A DNA stretch of 13,916 nt from an uncultured Paracoccaceae bacterium (GTDB taxonomy: Bacteria > Pseudomonadota > Alphaproteobacteria > Rhodobacterales > Rhodobacteraceae), in the NCBI GenBank assembly GCA_938038825.1, contig CALHST010000140.1, positions 1-13,916 of the forward strand, written 5' to 3'. Positions 1 through 5,719 of the stretch are shown here, piece after piece. The translations under genes and the position numbers were made by a program. Within the stretch, counting starts at the first letter, position 1, and the number at the start of each line of letters is the position of its first letter. The notes under the pieces are model-generated. The model saw only the letters and a list, made by a program, of their open reading frames with translations, ran no database searches and was not told the DNA's origin.

Positions 1-636
1 GATCAGCACGCCGTCGATTTCATCATCGAAACGCTGCAAAATCATGAAGCCGGTACTGTCACCTTGTGCCCACTTGGTCCCCTGACCAACATCGCAATGG
101 CCTTTCAGAAAGCCCCGGAAATCGTCGAGAAAGTCGCGCAGATCGTCCTGATGGGCGGCGCATATTTTGAAGTCGGCAACATCACACCGACGGCTGAATT
201 CAACATTTACGTCGACCCGGAAGCGGCTGAAATCGTGTTTAAATCTGGTGCGCCCCTTGTCGTCATGCCACTGGATGTGACGCATAAGGCACTGGTGACC
301 CAGCCGCGCAACGATGCTTTTCGTTCAATTGGATCACCGGTTGGCATCGCTGTCGCTGAAATGACCGACTTTTTCGAACGCTTTGACAAGGAAAAATATG
401 GATCAAGCGGTGCGCCGTTACATGATCCCTGTGTAACAGCCTATTTGATCAAGCCAGACCTGTTCACGGGACGCCACATCAACGTGGAAATTGAAACAGC
501 TTCAGACCTGACACTGGGAATGACTGTGGCGGATTGGTGGCGCGTCACGGATCGCGCGCCCAATGCGACATTCATGGGAGATATAGATGCAGATGGCTTC
601 TTTACCTTGCTGACTGAACGGCTTGCCCGATTATGA
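1..636 (+). CDS. Nucleoside hydrolase (inosine/uridine-preferring family), 5' truncated by the window edge
   Basis: The reading frame is open from base 1 to the TGA at 634-636, giving 211 visible residues; the family is usually about 310 residues, so roughly 100 N-terminal residues, including the DxDxxxDD calcium loop, lie outside the window. Family hallmarks are present: PLGPLTNIA, LMGG, a substrate-contacting AEFNIYVDPEAA segment, PLDVTHKAL, and HDPCVTAYL, whose Asp matches the C-terminal calcium-binding Asp of nucleoside hydrolases. These cytosolic enzymes hydrolyse the N-glycosidic bond of ribonucleosides to give ribose and a free base, for salvage or use as carbon and nitrogen. Exact substrate preference cannot be read from this fragment. 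The stop codon overlaps the start of the next gene (ATGA), so the two are probably translated from one message. The apparent TTG start at 64 is not real, because conserved family sequence continues upstream of it. Confidence 0.92.
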   Translation, partial: DQHAVDFIIETLQNHEAGTVTLCPLGPLTNIAMAFQKAPEIVEKVAQIVLMGGAYFEVGNITPTAEFNIYVDPEAAEIVFKSGAPLVVMPLDVTHKALVTQPRNDAFRSIGSPVGIAVAEMTDFFERFDKEKYGSSGAPLHDPCVTAYLIKPDLFTGRHINVEIETASDLTLGMTVADWWRVTDRAPNATFMGDIDADGFFTLLTERLARL

Positions 637-1082
637 GTGCCGCGCTGACACTGGCCAACTCAGACCATCTCGACAAATTGGCGCCCTTGGTTGCGGCCTT
701 TCATGCAGAACAAGGCATCGAGTCCACCGAGCCTGATCGGCTGAACGCATTACGCCCTTTGGTCGAGGGCATTCCACACGGTACAGCCTATCTTATTGGT
801 CCGCCACGCGCACCAATTGGATACATCGTTGTCTCTTTTGGCTGGTCTGTTGAGTTCGGCGGCTTGGACGGCATTATTGATGAACTTTATATCCGCCCCG
901 GTGTTCGTGGCCGCGGGATCGCGTCCGAAGTCTTGCTGACATTGCCCAAAGCCTTGTCGGATGTTGGGCTCAAGGCGCTGCATCTGGAAGTGGATACAGC
1001 ACAAGACAGCCTTCAAAAACTTTATGCCAAAGCAGGATTTCGCCTTCGCGACGGCTATCACCTGATGACGCGCACCTTTTAG
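633..1082 (+). CDS. GNAT family N-acetyltransferase
   Basis: This 149-residue protein has the GCN5-related N-acetyltransferase fold. The DELYIRPGVRGRGIASEVL stretch (about residues 83-101) supplies beta4 and the acetyl-CoA pyrophosphate loop, with RGRGIA at 92-97 matching the R/Q-x-x-G-x-G/A signature. The C-terminal LYAKAGFR (about 130-137) supplies the usual Tyr that protonates the CoA thiolate. It should transfer an acetyl group from acetyl-CoA to an amine; the substrate is unknown and cannot be inferred from the sequence. The ATG overlaps the nucleoside hydrolase stop by four bases, which argues for translational coupling. The selO gene follows after an 18-base gap, so the three genes probably form one transcript. 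The length is normal for a single-domain GNAT protein and no key residue is obviously missing. Confidence 0.9.
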   Translation: MSAALTLANSDHLDKLAPLVAAFHAEQGIESTEPDRLNALRPLVEGIPHGTAYLIGPPRAPIGYIVVSFGWSVEFGGLDGIIDELYIRPGVRGRGIASEVLLTLPKALSDVGLKALHLEVDTAQDSLQKLYAKAGFRLRDGYHLMTRTF

Positions 1083-1100
1083 GACTCTATCTTCTGTCTT

Positions 1101-2519
1101 ATGACCCTGCACATCCCCTTTGATAACTCTTACGCCCGTCTTCCAGATGCGTTTTACACGGCGCAAAATCCGACCCAGGTGTCGGAACCATCGCTGATTG
1201 CCTTCAACGATGTTTTGGCCACAGAACTGCGCATTTCCCGTGACAGTGACGCGGATCTTGCCAGCACATTTTCTGGCAACACAGTTCCGGATGGCGCGGC
1301 CCCCTTGGCGCAGCTGTATGCAGGGCACCAATTTGGCAACTACAACCCGCAACTGGGTGATGGGCGGGCTGTGTTATTGGGCGAAGTGGTCAATACGCAA
1401 GGCCAGCGGTGTGACATCCAACTCAAAGGATCCGGCCCGACCCCCTATTCCCGAATGGGGGATGGCCGCGCGTGGTTGGGGCCCGTTTTGCGTGAATATA
1501 TCGTTTCCGAAGCCATGCATGCCATGGGTATCCCAACAACACGGGCTTTGGCTGCGGTAAAGACGGGCGAGCCTGTTTACCGCGAAAGCGTACTGCCGGG
1601 TGCCGTGCTGACGCGGGTGGCCTCCTCGCATATCCGGGTCGGCACGTTCCAGGTGTTTGCCCATCGTGGTCAAACCAAAGAACTGAAAGAGCTGACGGAA
1701 TACACCATTGCGCGCCATTACCCCGACGCGGATGGCCCGATGGGACTGTTGCGCGCGGTCGTCGCTGCTCAGGCCAAACTGATCCCAAAATGGATGTCCG
1801 TTGGCTTCATTCACGGTGTCATGAATACCGACAATTGCACCATTTCTGGCGAAACAATCGACTATGGCCCTTGTGCATTTCTAGATACTTATCAGCCGGA
1901 TAAAGTGTTTAGTTCAATTGACCAAATGGGCCGATATGCTTTTGGCAACCAGCCGCGCATCGCTGTTTGGAACATGGCGCAATTCGCAACAGCCCTCATT
2001 CAGCAAATGCACGACCAGGACGCGGCCATCGCGGAAGCGACCAAGATCGTGCATGCTATGCCAGATCAGATCGAGGCGCACTGGCTTGCCGAATTTGGGC
2101 ACAAGATTGGGCTTCAGAACGCATCTGTCGAAGATCTGCCATTGATCGAAGACCTTCTTGCGCGCATGGCCGCACACCAAGCGGATTTTACCAACACCTT
2201 TCGCGCCCTGCATACAGGAACGGCACGCGATCAGTTTACTGATCCAACAGCTTTTGATGCCTGGGACAAGACATGGACCGCACGCCTGTCTGCAGAAAAC
2301 GACGCAGATGCCCGTATGGCCAGCACCAATCCAGTTCTGATACCGCGCAACCACCAAATCGAACACCTTATTCAAGCCGCGTTGGCAGATGATTTGAAAC
2401 CGTTCTTTGACATGCTCGATGCCGTGCAAAACCCATTTTCGCGTGACGTTGCGCACCACAATTTGACGGTCGCGCCCCTGTCCAATGAAGTTGTGCCTGC
2501 AACTTTCTGTGGAACCTGA
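1101..2519 (+). CDS. selO: Protein adenylyltransferase SelO (YdiU family)
   Basis: A full-length 472-residue SelO/YdiU pseudokinase (E. coli YdiU is about 478). The glycine-rich region GHQFGNYNPQLGDGRA (75-90) and LKGSGPTPYSR with Lys109 form the inverted nucleotide pocket. The catalytic loop GFIHGVMNTDN (235-245) has Asp244 and Asn245, and DYGPCAF (254-260) has the metal-binding Asp254; their spacing matches D252/N253/D262 of the characterised Pseudomonas enzyme. SelO transfers AMP to Ser, Thr or Tyr of target proteins and is linked to redox stress and S-glutathionylation. The protein ends in FCGT, with Cys470 antepenultimate, the place where animal SelO carries selenocysteine. The start at 1101 fits the family N-terminus, but only a weak AGGA lies 16 bases upstream, so translation may depend on coupling to the GNAT gene. 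Family assignment is secure; targets are unknown. Confidence 0.96.
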   Translation: MTLHIPFDNSYARLPDAFYTAQNPTQVSEPSLIAFNDVLATELRISRDSDADLASTFSGNTVPDGAAPLAQLYAGHQFGNYNPQLGDGRAVLLGEVVNTQGQRCDIQLKGSGPTPYSRMGDGRAWLGPVLREYIVSEAMHAMGIPTTRALAAVKTGEPVYRESVLPGAVLTRVASSHIRVGTFQVFAHRGQTKELKELTEYTIARHYPDADGPMGLLRAVVAAQAKLIPKWMSVGFIHGVMNTDNCTISGETIDYGPCAFLDTYQPDKVFSSIDQMGRYAFGNQPRIAVWNMAQFATALIQQMHDQDAAIAEATKIVHAMPDQIEAHWLAEFGHKIGLQNASVEDLPLIEDLLARMAAHQADFTNTFRALHTGTARDQFTDPTAFDAWDKTWTARLSAENDADARMASTNPVLIPRNHQIEHLIQAALADDLKPFFDMLDAVQNPFSRDVAHHNLTVAPLSNEVVPATFCGT

Positions 2520-2571
2520 TGCAAAAAATCGCGCATTCCCCCTGTTCACGGCGGAATTTCATGCGACACTG

Positions 2572-2601
2572 CCCCCAATAACAGATCAATTCCTTTGGGG
2601 G
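2572..2601 (+). promoter_or_regulatory. Leader hairpin pairing with the Shine-Dalgarno of the DUF533 gene
   Basis: CCCCCAA at 2572-2578 is exactly complementary to TTGGGGG at 2595-2601, leaving a 16-base loop. The 3' arm is the ribosome binding site of the next gene (GGGGGA at 2597-2602, seven bases before the ATG at 2610). The pairing is seen in the sequence. A role in hiding the ribosome site is inference and depends on the transcript starting upstream of 2572. No T run follows, so it is a poor candidate for a rho-independent terminator of selO. Confidence 0.4.
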
Positions 2602-2609
2602 ACAAAACT

Positions 2610-3443
2610 ATGAGTTTGATGAGAACATTGGCCAAAGTGGCTGTTGGCGTTGCGTTGGCAAAAGGCGCGTCTTCGATGGCAAAAGGCGCACAAGGTGGCT
2701 CTGGCGGTCTTGGCGGTATGCTGGCGGGTATGGCGGGCGGTGGTGCTGGCGGTTCCGGCGGCGGTCTTGCTGACATGTTGGGCGGCGCGGGCGGTGCCGG
2801 AGGATTGGGTGCTCTGCTCGGCGGCGGCGCGCAGGGTGGCGGCTTGGCCCAAGGTGGCCTTGGCGGATTGCTCGAACAGCTGGGTGGTGCCGGAGGCCAA
2901 TCAGGTGGTTTGCAATCCATGCTGGGCGGTTTGGCCGGTGGCGCAGGTGCTGCCGGTTTGATGGGCGGCCTAACCAAAGCATTGGGCGGCGCTGCGGCTC
3001 CGGCCCCCTCAGGCAACAGTTTTGGCGCCGTTTTGAATTCGCAATTCGATGAAACACCGGAACCTGCCTTGGCCCCAGACCCAGATCAAGAAGCCATGGC
3101 TGCACTGATGCTGCGCGCGATGATCCAAGCGACAAAAGCAGATGGCGAACTGGATGATGCTGAAAAAAGCAAGCTGATTGATCAATTAGGCGGCGATGTT
3201 GACGCCGAAGAAGCACAGTTTGTACAAGCCGAAATGCAACGTCCATTGGATATCAACGGGCTTGTCAATGACACGCCTGCGGCTTTGGCCCCACAAGTCT
3301 ATGCCATGTCGATCCTGGGCATTGATCTTGATAGCCAGGCCGAAGCGCAATATTTGCACAATTTGGCACAAGGCTTCGGCTTGGACGCGGCTGCCGTGAA
3401 CGACATCCATAATCAACTTGGTGTGCCAACCCTGTATAACTGA
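2610..3443 (+). CDS. DUF533 / TerB-like protein with glycine-rich N-terminal half (YebE-like)
   Basis: The ATG at 2610 was chosen over the in-frame TTG at 2595 because the GGGGGA ribosome site lies between them; the product is 277 residues. Residues 1-26 are a basic and hydrophobic start (MSLMRTLAKVAVGVALAKGA) that could be membrane-associated. Residues 27-128 are extremely rich in Gly and Ala, with irregular GG-hydrophobic repeats such as GGLGGLLEQLGG. A Pro/Ala linker follows, and residues about 158-275 are an all-helical acidic domain with KADGELDDAEKSKL (177-190), typical of the TerB/DUF533 fold (E. coli YebE). Members are often annotated as tellurite-resistance TerB family, but DUF533 proteins have no established biochemical role and no ter genes lie nearby. 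A hairpin precedes the gene and another follows it, suggesting a separate transcription unit. Confidence 0.88.
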   Translation: MSLMRTLAKVAVGVALAKGASSMAKGAQGGSGGLGGMLAGMAGGGAGGSGGGLADMLGGAGGAGGLGALLGGGAQGGGLAQGGLGGLLEQLGGAGGQSGGLQSMLGGLAGGAGAAGLMGGLTKALGGAAAPAPSGNSFGAVLNSQFDETPEPALAPDPDQEAMAALMLRAMIQATKADGELDDAEKSKLIDQLGGDVDAEEAQFVQAEMQRPLDINGLVNDTPAALAPQVYAMSILGIDLDSQAEAQYLHNLAQGFGLDAAAVNDIHNQLGVPTLYN

Positions 3444-3460
3444 CCCTAGACCTTACCTGA

Positions 3461-3483
3461 CCCGCCCGTTAAACCCGGGCGGG
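3461..3483 (+). terminator. GC-rich hairpin after the DUF533 gene
   Basis: CCCGCCCG (3461-3468) and CGGGCGGG (3476-3483) form a perfect 8-bp stem with a 7-base loop, 17 bases after the DUF533 stop. It is strong enough to stall polymerase, but AACAGG follows instead of a T run, so termination may be partial. The hairpin ends 27 bases before the Fur-family start and could equally lie in that gene's leader. Confidence 0.5.
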
Positions 3484-3510
3484 AACAGGATCCGCGTACG
3501 GGCCACAGGC

Positions 3511-3930
3511 ATGACAACCAAAACACTTCTCGATCGGTTAGAGGCCAAAGGCCTGCGTATGACAGGTCAGCGCCGCGTCGTCGCTCAGGTGCTGGAAAGC
3601 AGCGATGATCATCCAGATGTGGAAGAACTTTACGCACGCTCCCAAGCCATCGATCCCGGCATTTCCATTGCAACTGTCTATCGAACTGTCAAACTTTTCG
3701 AAGAATCCGGTCTTCTGGACAAACTCGAATTTGGTGACGGACGCGCGCGTTACGAAGACGCGGAACGTGATCATCATGACCACTTGATTGATATGAATTC
3801 TGGCAAAGTCATCGAATTCGTCGATCCAGACATCGAAGCCCTACAGGAAAAGATCGCGGAAAAGCTGGGCTATGAACTGCGCGGCCATCGCCTTGAACTC
3901 TATGGCGTGCCCCTCAAGCCCAAATCTTAA
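3511..3930 (+). CDS. fur: Fur-family metalloregulator, closest to alphaproteobacterial Mur (manganese-responsive Fur)
   Basis: A 139-residue regulator with the Fur layout: an N-terminal winged helix (LRMTGQRRVVAQVLE, then GISIATVYRTVKLFEESGLL as the recognition region) and a C-terminal metal-binding dimerisation domain containing HHDHLIDMNSGKVIEF and GHRLELYGVP. Residues DMNSG replace the CxxC zinc-binding pair of classical Fur, and the whole C-terminal half closely resembles rhizobial Fur/Mur, which senses Mn(II) and represses manganese uptake genes. In this group iron is usually controlled by RirA and Irr instead, so a manganese role is the better guess. The start at 3511 gives the normal family N-terminus. 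The longer frame from 3418 was rejected because it runs through the preceding hairpin and the DUF533 3' end. The ribosome site is weak. Identity as Fur family is near certain; Mur versus Fur is from resemblance only. Confidence 0.93.
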   Translation: MTTKTLLDRLEAKGLRMTGQRRVVAQVLESSDDHPDVEELYARSQAIDPGISIATVYRTVKLFEESGLLDKLEFGDGRARYEDAERDHHDHLIDMNSGKVIEFVDPDIEALQEKIAEKLGYELRGHRLELYGVPLKPKS

Positions 3931-3939
3931 CACCCAGTC

Positions 3940-3963
3940 TTTTGGTCAAAAATACCTCGGGGG
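3940..3963 (+). repeat. Rhodobacterales-type intergenic motif (TTTTGGTCAAAA...CCTCGGGGG)
   Basis: The segment starts with TTTTGGTCAAAA, a near-palindrome, and continues with ATACCTCGGGGG. I recognise this arrangement (TTTTGG-CCAAAA, an A/T step, then a C/G block leading into hairpins) as one found between genes in many Rhodobacteraceae chromosomes. That recognition is from memory and needs a genome search. It sits between two convergent genes and leads directly into the hairpins at 3966-3997. Confidence 0.5.
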
Positions 3964-3965
3964 AA

Positions 3966-3997
3966 GCCGCGACCAGCGGCTTGGGGGCAGAGCCCCC
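3966..3997. repeat. Two adjacent hairpins between convergent genes
   Basis: GCCGC (3966-3970) pairs with GCGGC (3976-3980) around a GACCA loop, and GGGGGC (3983-3988) pairs with GCCCCC (3992-3997) around AGA. Both stems are perfect. They follow the motif at 3940-3963 and probably belong to the same intergenic element. Neither stem is followed by a T run in either direction, so they may act as transcript-end stabilisers or weak bidirectional terminators for the Fur-family gene and the opposing DUF6456 gene. Confidence 0.5.
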
Positions 3998-4001
3998 ATA
4001 A

Positions 4002-4026
4002 AAAATGTCGTGCAGGCGACAGCCTG
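4002..4026 (-). terminator. Rho-independent terminator for the DUF6456 gene
   Basis: Read on the minus strand, GCAGGC (4026-4021) and GCCTGC (4017-4012) form a perfect 6-bp stem with a TGTC loop. It is followed within a few bases by a run of T residues (the A run near 4000-4005 on the plus strand). It lies just after the DUF6456 stop codon at 4037, in the right place and orientation for an intrinsic terminator. Confidence 0.62.
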
Positions 4027-4036
4027 CGCCGTGTGA

Positions 4037-5194
4037 TTAGCCGATCATCTGCGCTTCAGTGTTCAAAGTCTCATCATAATGACGCTTCAAACGTTGCAAG
4101 GCGATGCGCAAAACAATCTTACCGGACCGCGCAGACCACCCCATTTTCTTTTCCGTGCTCTCCAACCCCTCAAGATAGCAACAACAGCGCAGCGCCACAT
4201 CGCTTAACCCCGGTCCCAAATCCCGCAATGCGGCAATCACCCGACGTTTGGCAGCTTCGGGGCCATACCGGTCGCTTTCTAACAAAGCTGTATCAGGCAC
4301 ATCCCCGTTCAAATACGCATCCCAGTTTTCGGTAACATCCAGCTCCATTTGCGCCAGCTCAAAATCTTCGCGCAGCCGCTCTCCAGATCGCACAAGCCCC
4401 TCGCCCAAAAAGGATTCTCCTGATTTGTCGCGCCTGCGCGCCAATGCTGCCAAAGGCGATTCTGCCAAATTGTACCGGATTTTCCGCGCCAGTGAGTCAG
4501 AGACACCCACGCCGGGCGCCGCATCAAACTGTGCAGGCGCTTCTGCGAAGGCAAGGTCTGCGTCCGGCCCGTCTGACGGGGCAAAGCGTGCCATCAAATC
4601 CCGAACCGCATCACGCCCCTTTTGCGTAATGGTATACCGCAAAATACGCCCTTCGGCGGCTGTTTCAATCCAGCCTTTCAACGCCGCAGTTTGTGCGACG
4701 TCCTGGGACACCACAGCTGTCCGAGTTGTCGACCCATCCCCTAATTCCCGCACGACCACGGCCATATCCATATCCGTCGCAATGGCCAGCACAGCGCCAG
4801 TTTCACAAAGCCGTCGTAAAACCCGCAATGCCTCTTTTTCAAATGCCTGCAACGCGGATGGTGAAAAGTCCTGCTCGTGCTTCATGTGCTGTGCCTTATC
4901 ATTGCTGTTCATGTCGCTCCGCTTTCGCAAAGCCTCTGATGGCAAATCTGTTTCCAACCGCCGCAATGCCGCATCTACAAGCGGATCATCACGCTGCTGT
5001 TCCACGCGGCGAATACGGCGCAACACAGTAGAGGCATGACACGCGCTTTGACGCGCCAAATCCCGGATAGACACCCCAGCACCTGTATGTGCCAAATAGT
5101 CTTTCACGGCGTCGGGAACCCACTCAGAACGGTCCAACGCTACGGTGGCCAGGTTGCCCATTGTGTCTCTCGTGCTTTCGCTCACATATGCCAT
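4037..5194 (-). CDS. Helix-turn-helix DUF6456 domain protein
   Basis: A 385-residue predicted DNA-binding protein. Residues about 39-62 (AGVSIRDLARQSACHASTVL) form a classic helix-turn-helix with a recognition helix rich in Ser, Thr and Arg. Residues about 115-200 look like a winged-helix unit (ALRVLRRLCETGAVLAI to LRYTITQKGRDAVRDL). The C-terminal part, from about 232 (SDSLARKIRYNLAESPLAAL) to GWSARSGKIVLRIALQRL (352-369), is what I recognise as the DUF6456 domain of Rhodobacteraceae proteins; its end also resembles a helix-turn-helix. Function is unknown; a transcription regulator is the simplest reading. Two starts are possible: the ATG at 5194 (weak AAGG 13 bases upstream) and the ATG at 5161 (GAGAGA close upstream, 374 residues). 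It is transcribed divergently from the DUF6477 gene, and a perfect DnaA box lies 23 bases upstream of the 5194 start. Confidence 0.85.
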   Translation of the reverse strand: MAYVSESTRDTMGNLATVALDRSEWVPDAVKDYLAHTGAGVSIRDLARQSACHASTVLRRIRRVEQQRDDPLVDAALRRLETDLPSEALRKRSDMNSNDKAQHMKHEQDFSPSALQAFEKEALRVLRRLCETGAVLAIATDMDMAVVVRELGDGSTTRTAVVSQDVAQTAALKGWIETAAEGRILRYTITQKGRDAVRDLMARFAPSDGPDADLAFAEAPAQFDAAPGVGVSDSLARKIRYNLAESPLAALARRRDKSGESFLGEGLVRSGERLREDFELAQMELDVTENWDAYLNGDVPDTALLESDRYGPEAAKRRVIAALRDLGPGLSDVALRCCCYLEGLESTEKKMGWSARSGKIVLRIALQRLKRHYDETLNTEAQMIG

Positions 5195-5217
5195 TCAAAC
5201 AGATCTACCTTGAAGAG

Positions 5218-5226
5218 TTATCCACA
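5218..5226. promoter_or_regulatory. Perfect DnaA box (TTATCCACA)
   Basis: The nonamer TTATCCACA is identical to the high-affinity DnaA consensus. It lies between the divergent DUF6456 and DUF6477 genes, 23 bases upstream of the more distal DUF6456 start. I see only this one perfect copy here, so it is better read as a possible DnaA-responsive regulatory site than as an origin. Binding is not shown. Confidence 0.5.
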
Positions 5227-5256
5227 AACTGCAGACAACCTATGATTGCTGATTGG

Positions 5257-5271
5257 TTACTGATCTCTTAA
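5257..5271 (+). promoter_or_regulatory. CtrA-like box (TTAC-N7-TTAA)
   Basis: TTAC at 5257-5260 and TTAA at 5268-5271 are seven bases apart, one mismatch from the CtrA consensus TTAA-N7-TTAA. TATTAT at 5287-5292 is a five-of-six match to a -10 hexamer in the DUF6477 direction. With a start near 5298 the box would sit at about -42 to -28, overlapping the -35 position as in CtrA-activated promoters. This is inference from spacing; one-mismatch sites also occur by chance. Confidence 0.4.
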
Positions 5272-5283
5272 CGCTTACCTGGC

Positions 5284-5310
5284 GTTTATTATTGTTTCTA
5301 AAAGATAAAC
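5284..5310. repeat. A/T-rich dyad in the divergent control region
   Basis: GTTTAT (5284-5289) and ATAAAC (5305-5310) are perfect inverted copies with a 15-base spacer. The left arm overlaps the candidate -10 of the DUF6477 promoter. It could be an operator for a dimeric regulator, possibly the adjacent DUF6456 protein, but the arms are short and A/T-rich, so chance is a real alternative. Confidence 0.25.
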
Positions 5311-5413
5311 TTCTGAAACCGGACCGAACGTAGAATTCCCGTAAAACGCAACAGGGGCTGATTTCATGCAACCTAAGGGGGCAAATTTCGGTTCATGAAG
5401 GGGATCCTAACCA

Positions 5414-5719
5414 ATGCAAGACGTGCTTAGCTATCTGTCACAACTCAATCGTCCACGCCTTTTGGTGCGCGCCGCGCGCATCGGCACACAGGACTACCGC
5501 CGCGAGGTTCACTTGCCCCGATTGCTGGGCGTCGCCCAGTCGCCAAAAAGCGGAGATGCGCTCCTTCGGCTCAGCGAAATTGAGTCAAATTTGAACGAAA
5601 AACGGCTTGCGCAAGACGCAAGTTATTCGCTCACCAAACATGTGGATATTCTGATCGCAATTGTTGCCGAAGCCCGGATCCTGCGCGCGGCGTCTCCGGG
5701 GCTTTCAGCTGTCAAATAA
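5414..5719 (+). CDS. DUF6477 family protein, function unknown
   Basis: A 101-residue protein that I recognise as the DUF6477 family found in Rhodobacteraceae, from its arrangement of PRLLVRAARIGTQDYRRE (13-30), LPRLLG, a central acidic helix and a SLTKHVDILIAIVAEARIL helix near the C-terminus. It appears all-helical and basic at the N-terminus, with no signal peptide and no catalytic motif that I can name. AAGGGG ends about ten bases before the ATG and is a plausible ribosome site. It is divergent from the DUF6456 helix-turn-helix gene and shares its control region, so the two may be co-regulated. Its 3' end overlaps the convergent methyltransferase gene by eight bases. The role is unknown; a small regulatory or adaptor protein is only a guess. 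Confidence 0.82.
   Translation: MQDVLSYLSQLNRPRLLVRAARIGTQDYRREVHLPRLLGVAQSPKSGDALLRLSEIESNLNEKRLAQDASYSLTKHVDILIAIVAEARILRAASPGLSAVK

Noticed and set aside
750..1352. 200-residue minus-strand frame across GNAT and selO
   Set aside because: It overlaps two confident genes on the other strand and has no motif or ribosome site.
2595..2609. TTG start for the DUF533 gene
   Set aside because: The TTG overlaps the ribosome site itself; the ATG at 2610 is correctly spaced from it.
2546..3016. Long proline-rich open frame on the minus strand
   Set aside because: It is the antisense of the Gly/Ala codons of the DUF533 gene; GC-rich third positions keep it open. It has no ribosome site or family resemblance.
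4248..5039. 263-residue plus-strand frame rich in Ser and Arg
   Set aside because: Antisense shadow of the DUF6456 gene; its composition is that of reversed Ala/Arg/Asp codons.
5195..5413. Replication origin at the DnaA box
   Set aside because: Only one perfect box is seen, without a box cluster, iterons or neighbouring replication genes.
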